Below, piece after piece: positions 8,864-16,289 of a stretch of DNA of 24,082 nt (its first letter is position 1; each line of letters begins with the position of its first letter). Position numbers and translations under genes: made by a program. Below the pieces are notes generated by a model that ran no database searches, was not told the origin of the DNA, and saw nothing but the letters and a program-made list of their open reading frames with translations. Origin of the DNA: Chara braunii. Its lineage: Eukaryota > Streptophyta > Charophyceae > Charales > Characeae. The DNA lies in the NCBI GenBank assembly GCA_003427395.1, contig BFEA01000534.1, positions 361,130-385,211 on the forward strand, given 5' to 3'.

Positions 8864-9250
8864 CAAACTCTCACCAAGCAGCCAGATTACCTAAGAACAG
8901 CCCCAAATAGCTTGAGCAAAAATAGCTCGCTGGCCCAGATTTCATCGGGGAAAAGATTCCAGGCCCAAACGAAGTGTCATGATATTCTGCAAATTTGAAC
9001 CATCTCCAGAAGGGCACACCCCAATATACCAGATTATACGAGCGGCACGCAGACTGTCACGTATGTGCGTGCGGCAGAAGTGCACCAGATGTACACCATT
9101 GCCAGAAGTTTTGCAGGGGTCTGGCAGGCCAACAATAGTTGTTACAGGTGTGCAGATGGGGGAGCCTTTTCTGGAGACCGACCCCGACGCTGCTGATCTG
9201 TTCTTTTCCTTGTTTTCGTATTTTTCTGGGGAAGGGTCTGTACCTCTGGG
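8864..9250. other. Non-coding stretch
   Basis: No gene is recognised. A 110-codon frame (8979-9311) lacks any domain and runs through the 9251-9301 direct repeat. Confidence 0.4.
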
Positions 9251-9301
9251 GAATTCGAGCTGTTTCCAAAATAAAAATAAAAAGAATTCGAGCTGTTACC
9301 A
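9251..9301. repeat. 18-bp direct repeat around an A-rich tract only
   Basis: GAATTCGAGCTGTTTCCA (9251-9268) is repeated as GAATTCGAGCTGTTACCA (9284-9301) with one mismatch. Only a 15-nt A-rich stretch lies between. This has the form of a retrotransposon target-site duplication around a bare A-tail, an insertion truncated to its 3' tail. A simple local duplication with slippage is the alternative. Confidence 0.75.
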
Positions 9302-9439
9302 TCGAGTGTGAACATTGCGGATTCGCGCTCTCTGAGCACCAGCGTCAGGCCAGGGCGGGGATGACTGTCGCCGCAAACCAACATTTCTGCATCTGCCGTT
9401 AGATTAATCGTGATCGGACAGAGCGTGGGAATTTATTTT

Positions 9440-9730
9440 TCCCTCGTCTGGGTGGTACCAGCGGGTAGAGAGGCATCACTCACGGAGATATCCGTGGGCA
9501 TTCCCCAAAACTGGGTCGCCACAGGGCCGTCCATCTGGTGATTAGCATACACATATGCAAAGCTGTTAATAAGCAGATCACGGGCTCGAAGCCGGCCGTT
9601 TCATTTTATAAGATCAACACGTCACTCATGGGGATATCCACCAGCTTTCCCCCAAACCGGGTCACAGAGGTGGCCTCCAGCTCTCAATAGTGCACATATG
9701 CGTACGTCATGGGCTCAAATCCTGACACCA
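9440..9730 (+). mobile_element. Two tandem tRNA-like (SINE-type) units
   Basis: Two related units, 9470-9600 and 9620-9730, each contain TCACTCA.GG.GATATCC, a CCCCAAA.C.GGGTC block, a CACATATGC string and a B-box-like GGGCTCGAAGCC (9582-9593) or GGGCTCAAATCC (9711-9722). An A-box-like GGTACCAGCGGGTAGAG precedes the first. This suggests a tRNA-derived retroposon with a duplicated body; neither unit is an evident intact tRNA. The minus-strand U2 retrocopy follows. Confidence 0.5.
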
Positions 9731-9876
9731 GTGGGGGAAGCCCCCATTTCTGGATCGGCAAACGATTGTACAGAAAAGAACAGAAGTCACAAAAAGCCGT
9801 GCGTCCCGCCTCCTTACCTTTTGTCCTTTTTCGAAAGCGCAACCGCTTTTTTAATTTATATAATTTATTTATTATT

Positions 9877-10060
9877 GTGGTCCGATGGACCACGGATCAG
9901 GGGCCAGGCCCCACTGGCGTGTGTTCTTCATTCTTGACCGCCGATTGTGGCGGGAATATACAGATGATGGCCGGAAATGAACAACACCATCGAGTGGGAC
10001 TTGGCCCCAGATCAGAACAGATACTACAATTGATCTTAGCCAACAGGCTGAGAAAGGTAT
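9877..10060 (-). pseudogene. U2 snRNA retrocopy, interrupted by a 109-bp insertion
   Basis: Read on the minus strand, 10060 starts ATACCTTTCTCAGCC, the U2 5' end, and continues through TAAGATCAATTGTAGTATC, which keeps the GTAGTA branch-point pairing segment, to TGTTCTGATC. After a 109-bp insertion (9901-10009) it resumes with CTGATCCGTGG and stem-loop IIb (9893-9877), then passes into an A/T-rich tail. An 11-bp direct repeat GCAACCGCTTT (9839-9849 and 10062-10072) flanks the whole copy as a target-site duplication. It is 3'-truncated and interrupted, hence a retropseudogene. Confidence 0.88.
9901..10009. mobile_element. 109-bp foldback insertion (family C) inside U2 copy
   Basis: The ends are inverted and imperfect: GGGCCAGGCCCCACT at the left, and TGGGGCCAAGTCCCACT read inward from the right. 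GATCAG occurs at both edges (9895-9900, 10010-10015). It may be a duplicated target, or just two native U2 segments with a small deletion. The interior (TTGACCG, GGGAAT, GGCCGGAAATG) matches a second element at 19648-19791 in the same order. Confidence 0.7.
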
Positions 10061-10084
10061 TGCAACCGCTTTGAGGTATCATCA

Positions 10085-10385
10085 GCGAACTGACAGGCTC
10101 CAGACAGATACTATTTCAAAGCAGTTTCTATTCTTCAACCGCTTCCATTAACCCCTGGGTTCGAACACAGGCCTACGTATCAACAGGTGCCCTGGGGTTA
10201 ATACGCATCAACAGGTACCCTGGGGTGTGCTACGTATCAACAGCTATTCAACCGCTTCCATTAACCCCAGGGTTCGACCAACAGGTACCTTAGGGTTTCG
10301 AACACAGGCCTACGTATCAAGAGGTACCCTAGGGTGTGCCAACTTCCTTTACGGTTAGCCGTTGAGCTACCGTAGGCTTCATCGA
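10085..10385 (-). mobile_element. tRNA-derived retroposon with internal tandem repeats
   Basis: On the minus strand TAGCTCAACGGCTAACCG (10369-10352) is a good tRNA A box and GTTCGAAACCC (10303-10293) a good B box. The region also contains repeated CTACGTATCAACAGG, GGTACCCT.GGGGT and CAACCGCTTCCATTAACCCC units (10135-10335), some with further B-box-like GGTTCGAACAC strings. This is a rearranged SINE cluster; individual boundaries cannot be set by eye. Confidence 0.55.
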
Positions 10386-10399
10386 ACAAACACAGCAAG

Positions 10400-10800
10400 G
10401 CTGGTGGCTGGTCCGTCGGCCGTTCAGCGGCGGAGCACATTGCGGTTCGAATCCTCTTCCCCCGCGCCTACCAAGGAATTTCCCGCCGTCGGCTAGCCGG
10501 CCCGCCCGCGTTCGAATTCGAATGCCCGCCCCCCGTCGACCGATCCAGAGGGGGGCGGTGCTGGCCGCGAAAAGGCCCGAAAACTTTCTTTTGGGCGGGG
10601 GAAATCTCCAACTTCGAAGTTCGAACTGAACTTCGAATTCGAAGTTGGACATTTGGACGTTCGCCGGCCGGTAGACTCGCAGACTCGCAGTTCCCCAACC
10701 TCCAGTCACCCCGCCCCCGCCTTCGCCGCGAAGGCATCTCTCCGGTCGACAGTTGCCACCGTCGCCAAAGGCAATTCTTCTGCTCGACTGTTGCCGCCGA
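10400..10800. other. GC-rich stretch with a B-box-like motif and AATTCGAA palindromes
   Basis: GGTTCGAATCC at 10444-10454 is a perfect tRNA B box, perhaps from another SINE head on the plus strand. Around 10613-10647 are TTCGAAGTTCGAA and CTTCGAATTCGAAG palindromes. The 158- and 120-codon minus-strand frames here overlap each other and have no recognised domain. Confidence 0.4.
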
Positions 10801-10949
10801 CGCATTGAACCATCTTCGCCACCTTAGCACTCTGAGTTCACACCGTTGCCGGCGTAGAGTGTTGGCGACAGGCAGCGACTACGGTAGGAGCAAGGACAGC
10901 CAGAGGCAGCAGCAGCGGAGGCAGGCAGCAGAGGAAGGCAGCAGAGGCA

Positions 10950-11440
10950 TGCGTTCTCCTCCTCCTCCTCCTCCTCGTCCCTCCCTCGTAATCGTTCTTC
11001 TCCTCGTTGTTCCCACTTCATCTTCGTTGTCCTCCTCCTCCTCTTTCCTCCCTCGTCATCGTTCTTCTCAGTCTCCTCCCTCCCTCGTTATCGTTCTCCT
11101 CCCCTCCCTTCTCCTCACTTCCTCCCTCGTCATTGTTCTCCTCCTCCTCGTCCCTACTTCGTCCTCCTTTTCCTCCTCGTCCCTACTTCGTCATCCTTTT
11201 CCTCCTCGTACCTACTTCGTCATCGTTATCCTCCTCTTTCCCTCGCCATCGTTATCCTCCTCCTTCGTCCATTGTTCTGCTGCTCCTCCTCCCTTCCTCA
11301 TCATCCTTCTCCTCGTATACCTCCTCTCGTCGTCGTTCTCCTCCCCCTCCCCCCCTCCTTTGTCATCGCTCTCCTCCTCCGCTTCCCTCCGTGGTCATCG
11401 TTCTTCTTCTTGTCCGCTCTCCCTCGTCATCTTTCTCCTC
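10950..11440. repeat. Polypyrimidine tract (CTCCTC/TCGT-rich)
   Basis: Nearly 500 nt of strongly C+T-biased plus strand, built from irregular CTCCTCC, CCCTCGTCATCG and TACTTCGTC units. Open frames of 110-250 codons run through all three frames as Ser/Leu/Pro repeats, which is the expected by-product of a stop-poor pyrimidine tract. It could adopt triplex (H-DNA) structure. Confidence 0.85.
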
Positions 11441-11850
11441 CTATTACGGTATCGTCAGCTCTCAGGCATTTCTTTTCCCTTTCCCGGGCAGTTTTCCGTT
11501 TCCCTGTTGATGCTGTTACTTCGAAGGCGACATGGAGTATATCCTTGATTGCCATTTTTGCGTCAATGCTGTCTTCGTCAGGTCTGCTATTACTTTGTTT
11601 TCGTGGCTGTTGTGAGTAGGTAATGACCACGTTGAAGGCTGTGGTCATCATCTCGAATCTGCCGATGGTAGAGTACCACATGATGTACCGTCTTTCACCG
11701 GAAGAGAACACGACGTACGGTGATTATCGCTCTATCTTAGACTGCATGTTGTCCCAAATGCGGCTATAGAGACCGTTCGTTCTATTCGGAAGAAGACGGC
11801 TGCTTATTGTGTTCGCGAAGTGTGCGGTCCTTTCTGAAGTGACTTCTGAC

Positions 11851-11951
11851 GAGCGTTGACGTCATCCTTTAATAGTTGGTGGCTTAGTACGTACATGACA
11901 TGGTTCTACTTCGCGCTATGCTCAGCGAGCGTTGACGTCATCCTTTAATAG
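11851..11951. repeat. 25-bp perfect direct repeat with TGACGTCA cores
   Basis: The same 25 bp occur at 11851-11875 and 11927-11951, separated by 51 bp. Each contains TTGACGTCATCC, whose TGACGTCA is the palindromic site for plant TGA/CREB-type bZIP factors. The repeat lies about 55 bp before a family A element and 1.2 kb upstream of the CDCA7-like ORF. It could be a paired regulatory element or the footprint of an insertion. Confidence 0.6.
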
Positions 11952-12006
11952 AGTTTGTGTGATGAGCACTATTTCAGATTTGATACTGTAATAATGCTGT
12001 GTGATA

Positions 12007-12128
12007 GGGCCCCGCTGCACTACTCTCGAAATGTGCAAAACGAGAGTGAATCTTCCGCTAGAATAGGGAAAGATGCACCGCCATGGTTTTTGTCTTTTGT
12101 GCATGTCGAGAGTAGTGCGGCGAGCCCC
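12007..12128. mobile_element. MITE-like inverted-repeat element, family A, copy 5 (best preserved)
   Basis: The left end GGGCCCCGCTGCACTACTCT pairs with the right end (AGAGTAGTGCGGCGAGCCCC); only a few positions mismatch. Subterminal CGAAATGTGCAAAACGAGAG and TTTTTGTCTTTTGTGCATG are also complementary in part, so the 122 bp can fold into one long hairpin. ATA flanks both sides (12004-12006, 12129-12131), a possible 3-bp target-site duplication. It has no coding capacity. Confidence 0.8.
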
Positions 12129-12364
12129 ATAATCCGTTACAATAACGCCGACGTCGATCTTCCTTGTGTTCTGAATTTGCGACTGTTGTCAGCGAGAGCC
12201 TGTGACGACCTACCTACCTGATTTTGGTATCGCGGTTTTGATTTTTAATGCTTTGGCTTCGGTAGTGATGGGCTGTGTTTTATTCTTCTTAAATGCTTTA
12301 TTTCTTTATGTCGTGGAGCCGTAAAAGACAAGGTCGCGATGAGAGCATGAAAAACCGTTCTGAG

Positions 12365-12418
12365 TTCTTTGAGACATCCGTTAAAACTGGAACGACACAA
12401 ACAAGGCTGAAAAAAAAA
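12365..12418 (+). pseudogene. U6 snRNA-derived retrocopy with A-tail
   Basis: GTTCTTTGAGACATCC followed by GTTAAAACTGGAACGACAC tracks the U6 5' hairpin and central region, with several changes (GATACAGAG is now GACACAAAC). It ends at GGCTG and is followed by 9 A residues. The ACAGAGA box is destroyed, so it cannot act as U6. No clear target-site duplication is seen. Confidence 0.8.
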
Positions 12419-12571
12419 GGCTTAGAACATCATCTTGGACCTTGAGCTGTTAAGGTTGACGCACACAAATTTGGAAATGGTGCAGATTTTTATGAATCTG
12501 AGTAGAACAGAGAGGAGCATCCTCTCCTGGAATATAGATTGTTCTACTGCTTGGATAGTCTAATGATTTTG

Positions 12572-12599
12572 ACTGGAACGACACAAACAAGGCTAAAAA
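12572..12599 (+). pseudogene. Second, shorter U6-derived fragment
   Basis: 23 nt (12573-12595) are identical to the mutated U6 copy at 12386-12408, including its private changes, and a short A run follows. The two therefore share a common mutated source or arose from each other by local duplication. The 5' half of U6 is missing. Confidence 0.75.
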
Positions 12600-13140
12600 T
12601 CATCGTGAGTCCAATGATGTTGACTCCGTCTTGCTGTCCTTGCTGCAGGGTGTTTTTTTTTCGGCGCTAGGATAGTCCCACGATCGTGAGGTGTACGTCT
12701 TTGTTTCGCAAGAAGGTGGAGCAAGCTTCGCATCGTATTCTCTCGGATCGTCGTTGTACTGCTTGGTTGTCCTCTTTACTTGGCGGTCATCAGCGGTGCT
12801 CATCGCGTATTTCTTTTGGGAGTTGTCATCTCGATTCTCACTTGATTGATGACTCGAGCTAGGTGTGTATGAAGATGAGGTGTAGAGGAAATGGAGAGTG
12901 CGTAGTGGAGAGTGGGTAGAGGATAGGAGGGAGGTAGCCCGGTACGAAAGGGGCATATATCGAATGTGCAAGGAAAGAAGTGTCTTCCCGTATTCCCATA
13001 TTTGTCAATCGTGGATAGAAAATCGTCAGGGGAGAGGAAGAAGCGCGTTGAAAGAGAGACGTACGTAAGCAAGCATACCGAGAGCATTGGCTCTGTGTCT
13101 GTAGACGGCAAGTCGAAAAACCTCCTCAAGTTCTTAACTA
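12600..13140. other. Region upstream of the CDCA7-like ORF
   Basis: No upstream gene is recognised; minus-strand frames of about 124 codons overlap each other and lack motifs. This stretch should hold the promoter and 5' leader of the CDCA7-like gene, but no convincing TATA box is seen. TTTTCGGCGC (about 12659-12668) and CTTGGCGG (about 12779-12786) only approximate E2F sites. Confidence 0.35.
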
Positions 13141-13255
13141 CCTGAGCGAATTCGAAGCACGATGGTGAGGACACGTCGGACCGCCCCGCCCTCGCCGTCT
13201 CCTCCGCCTGAGCGAGTTCGCAGCATACCTGAGCGAGTCCGAAGCGCGATGGTGC
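13141..13255. repeat. Triplicated ~21-bp unit spanning the start codon
   Basis: CCTGAGCGAATTCGAAGCAC (13141-13160), CCTGAGCGAGTTCGCAGCAT (13208-13227) and CCTGAGCGAGTCCGAAGCGC (13229-13248) are variants of one unit. The first is followed by GATGGTG at the called start, and the third by GATGGTG at codon 30. The duplication thus carries the initiation context and creates a second in-frame Met. Confidence 0.85.
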
Positions 13256-14436
13256 CCGTGAAGACGGAGATCAAGACGGAACCGGAAGAGGAGGTGGTGG
13301 TGCCCATTGCGGTGAAGGTGAAGACGGAACCTGTGGAAGTGGACATAGTATCCCAGGAGGCGGTGCCCAATGCGGTGAAGGTGAAGCCGGAGCCAGAGGA
13401 ACTGGAAATGGAGATGGTGTCACAGCCGAAGATCACCTGTGTTCCGCCGGCTCTGCAGCCGAAGGGCACTTGTTCTACTTCTGGTATGACCCCGTACGAG
13501 ATAGAGCGGCTTGCTCGCATAGCTGAGAATCGAGCACGAATGGAGGCTCAGGGGCTGGCCACCGACGTGTCGAACCTCACCCGAGCGATGAGATCTGTGA
13601 AGTCTCATTACACGCCACGTCGGACCAGGAAAGTCGTGGCGGGGAAGATGGAGGATGAAGAGGATGGAGAGTACAATGGTTCGTCGCAGGGGGTGCGATC
13701 GCGATCGTCTGTTGCTGCGGCGGAGCCTGTGAGGAGATCCCGTCGCCTTCAACATGCAGCGCCAATCCTCTATGCCGAGGGTGGTGAACTGGATGAAGGG
13801 CAAACACGTGTGAAGAGGGAGAGTGGTGATGGGTTGGAATCTGACTTTTCTCGTTTTCAGCCTTCTTCTGCCGTCTCTCTTTCCCAAGGAAGTGGTTATG
13901 GAGTTACGTCCAAGCGAAGGAAGGTTTATGATCTCGAAGCTGTCTCCGACCTCCCGCAGCCCAGTCAACTCCCGCAGTACCTCCAAGAGCGTAGGTGCGA
14001 CTGCAGGGACAGAGGTAGTGTTTACGATCCCGTGGTGGGGCTTTGTTGCCATTTCTGCAGGCAGAAAAAGCTCTGCGGGGAGGAGGACTGTGAGCGCTGC
14101 GGTTACATGGACATCAACAAAATGTGTCTCGGGAAAACGTTTTGCAACCGCTGTAAGTCTGCGACGGGCATCTTTTGTCGAGCATGTATTAAAATTAGGT
14201 ACGGACAGACGATCGAAGAGGTCAGGGCTGACCCCGCCTGGTTATGTCCTCACTGTAAAGAGGAGGAGGGGACGGACCCGTACTTCATCTGTAACAGTTC
14301 CATTTGCATGAGAAAGAAAAATCTCCCTGCTCTTGGGATCGTCATCCATACAGCACGCAATTTGGGTTATGCATCTGTGCAACAGTACGTCGCAGCTTCG
14401 TTGAAAGGAGAAACCTCCACGAAGTGTTTGGAGTAG
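13162..14436 (+). CDS. CDCA7-like zinc-finger protein (zf-4CXXC_R1 domain), divergent
   Basis: The 424-residue ORF has an in-frame TAA eight codons upstream, so ATG 13162 is its first Met; Met30 is an alternative. Seen: an acidic N-terminus with VKTE/IKTE/VKPE sites (Lys34, 38, 54, 75); a helical YE..R..RI..N...M...GL motif (112-132); basic patches (153-158, 191-195); a PVRRSRRLQ...P..Y.E motif (189-205); and a C-terminal Cys-rich domain (279-392) with YDPVVGLCCHFCRQK, GIFCRACIKIRYG and DP.WLCPHC. Known of the family: CDCA7 proteins bind HELLS/DDM1 remodellers in the nucleus and support DNA-methylation maintenance. Arg300, Gly336 and Arg346 match positions altered in human ICF syndrome, from memory. 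Odd: extra cysteines between residues 305 and 331, an ~8-residue insertion before the last cluster, and CNSSIC where the family has CNCSxC. No intron is apparent. The family call is firm; orthology and function are inferred. Confidence 0.88.
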   Translation: MVRTRRTAPPSPSPPPERVRSIPERVRSAMVPVKTEIKTEPEEEVVVPIAVKVKTEPVEVDIVSQEAVPNAVKVKPEPEELEMEMVSQPKITCVPPALQPKGTCSTSGMTPYEIERLARIAENRARMEAQGLATDVSNLTRAMRSVKSHYTPRRTRKVVAGKMEDEEDGEYNGSSQGVRSRSSVAAAEPVRRSRRLQHAAPILYAEGGELDEGQTRVKRESGDGLESDFSRFQPSSAVSLSQGSGYGVTSKRRKVYDLEAVSDLPQPSQLPQYLQERRCDCRDRGSVYDPVVGLCCHFCRQKKLCGEEDCERCGYMDINKMCLGKTFCNRCKSATGIFCRACIKIRYGQTIEEVRADPAWLCPHCKEEEGTDPYFICNSSICMRKKNLPALGIVIHTARNLGYASVQQYVAASLKGETSTKCLE

Positions 14437-15050
14437 ACTGGGAAAAACGATGGCGCTACTGTTGCCGATTTTTTTGTGTAACGAACATAGTTATTACCTA
14501 CCTTTCTCCTTTTTTCTTACGCCCAACCTTGGTTGGCAGCTTCAGCTTATCCTCCTCTTAACTTCGATCACGAGGTAGGTTTTGTGTCATTCCGTCGTGT
14601 CGATTTGCAACCATCCCGGCAGAGACCTTGGTTGCATGCGCACCTTCTTTCGCGATTTTATGTAGTGATGGGCGCTTGCACTTGAGACCACTACTGTTCA
14701 TGTATATAAAAGGAAGCATCAGTCCTGTGGTGTCCGCGCTCTCTGCGGACTAAAGATGACGTCTTCCTGCTGGCGATACGATTAATCGGCGACCGACACT
14801 TGAAGGGTGAACATCGAAAGAGAATGGAGAACCAACCTCCTGCAGCAGAGAGTTGGCAAGACAGGTCGCGAAGAGTTTCATACAAGTGAAGTGAAGCGAA
14901 TGGGAGAGAGAGAATGAGCAAGAGCTGAATGTGGTGGTGTGGGTCTGGTTGCTGTTTGCGACAGAATGACACCATTTTGTCGGTTTGTTGCTGTGAAGCC
15001 TCGTTCGACCCGTGCGCGTTGCAGTTCAGGGTAATCTGGACTCAGAGAGA
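14437..15050. other. 3' flank of the CDCA7-like gene
   Basis: It probably contains the 3' UTR, but no unambiguous polyadenylation signal can be fixed. It also holds a TATA-like site (14703-14713) and a small GTCCGC/GCGGAC hairpin (14732-14750). No coding sequence is recognised. Confidence 0.4.
14703..14713 (+). promoter_or_regulatory. Strong TATA-box match
   Basis: TATATAAAAGG is a near-ideal TATA box. About 20 bp downstream is a 6-bp stem hairpin (GTCCGC/GCGGAC). A transcript starting near 14735 would run into the 41-bp triplicate; no long ORF confirms a gene there. Confidence 0.3.
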
Positions 15051-15130
15051 AAGCAATGCTGACGAATCAAGAAAGCAATCGTGACGCAGCATCAGTCAGA
15101 TGAGGTGCGGTTCGCAGTCCTGTGCTGTCC

Positions 15131-15253
15131 GGAGAAGCAGCAAGAAAGCTACGGCCACGCAGCAGCAGTCGGGAGAAGCAGCAAGAAAGCTACGGCCACG
15201 CAGCAGCAGTCGGGAGAAGCAGCAAGAAAGCTACGGCCACGCAGCAGCAGTCG
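15131..15253. repeat. Three perfect 41-bp tandem repeats
   Basis: The unit starting GGAGAAGCAGCAAGAAAGCT occurs at 15131, 15172 and 15213 with no differences. Because 41 is not a multiple of three, each frame reads the unit in all three phases in turn, and all three forward frames remain open. Perfect identity means a very recent expansion or an assembly effect. Confidence 0.95.
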
Positions 15254-15488
15254 GAAGATTGCTATACAGTTGCAACACAAGAGAGGGTTAACGTTGGGCG
15301 GCGCGTAGATGGAAGGATTAGCTGAGACGAAGGAGAAAGACTTGTAGAAGACGAAGAAGAGACAGGTCCGCTCCAATCAAAAAGAAGGGCGGGAAAATTT
15401 GATGACCTAGTCGGGCGACGAGCCCCGCGAATTTGGGGGAAAGCTCTAAACGACATAGTGAGCCCCCAAAGTGTAAACCTTGTGTACG

Positions 15489-15491
<3 letters not shown>

Positions 15492-15555
<64 letters not shown>

Positions 15556-15586
15556 GTGTATAAGAGACAGTCTTTTCCCTTAGTAN

Positions 15587-15661
<75 letters not shown>
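15492..15661. repeat. (GA)n microsatellite interrupted by adapter and N
   Basis: GA runs at 15492-15551 and 15587-15661 are separated by 35 nt that contain a library adapter and an N at 15586. The true genomic tract is probably continuous, and its length is unknown. Confidence 0.9.
15552..15570 (+). other. Tn5/Nextera mosaic-end adapter (assembly contamination)
   Basis: AGATGTGTATAAGAGACAG is the exact 19-nt Tn5 mosaic end used in Nextera libraries. It lies inside a GA microsatellite, 15 nt before a single N. A residual adapter left by gap filling or mate-pair processing explains it; genomic origin is very unlikely. Confidence 0.95.
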
Positions 15662-15663
<2 letters not shown>

Positions 15664-16289
15664 GTCGTGGGTGTTTCTTCCCTCTTCTTTTCTTCTAGTT
15701 ACCAGGGGCTTCAATCTGTGTGTGGGGAGAAGCACAGCCATTGCACTCCGTAGGATAAAGACATTATTAGCAATAGGCTAGCAAAATACAGACCACTTCT
15801 CTCCATTTAATCCCTTCCCACTCAGCCGCTGACAAGACCGGAGATAGATTCCCACGACTTCTCGCCTAGTAGAGAAAGCCCTCCACTGCGACTGCCTGAC
15901 ATTGCTTTGTGATAGGGGCAGCAGGCCTTCCGCCTGTGAAGTCAGCAAACATCCATCCTGTATCACCTCCAATCCTTTGGCTCGATATTTGCAATCTTGA
16001 ATGTCGGCTTACGGCGGTCAGAAATTGTTTTGCAGCGTTTCTTCTATTCTCTCTTCTTATTGTGTACGGGGGCGATTTTTTTTCTTTTTTCTTTTTCTTC
16101 AAATTTGTCTTCTGTTTATCCTCTTGGTCCTGTTGGTAGAGTACCAGTCGGCAGCAACCAAAGTCGCTTCTCAACCTTGTGGTCACAAACAACTTGAAAC
16201 GAACCCTCCTACTTTGCACTCCCCAACTTTGGTCGTCGCCTATGTCGAACTCTTGCCATCGAAGAGAGATTTACCACACCAGAAGAGCC
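15662..16289. other. Non-coding stretch
   Basis: No gene or repeat is recognised. Open frames of up to 145 codons cross a T-rich segment near 16070-16105 and lack motifs. Confidence 0.4.

Noticed and set aside
10805-11548. 247-codon Ser/Leu/Pro-rich open frame on the plus strand
   Set aside because: It is produced by the polypyrimidine tract; overlapping frames of 167 and 115 codons are equally open and equally repetitive.
12659-12786. E2F-like sites upstream of the CDCA7-like gene
   Set aside because: TTTTCGGCGC and CTTGGCGG miss the consensus by one position or spacing, so they do not support a claim.
13420-14052. 210-codon minus-strand frame opposite the CDCA7-like gene
   Set aside because: A shadow of the GC-rich coding strand; the plus strand carries the recognised zinc-finger domain.
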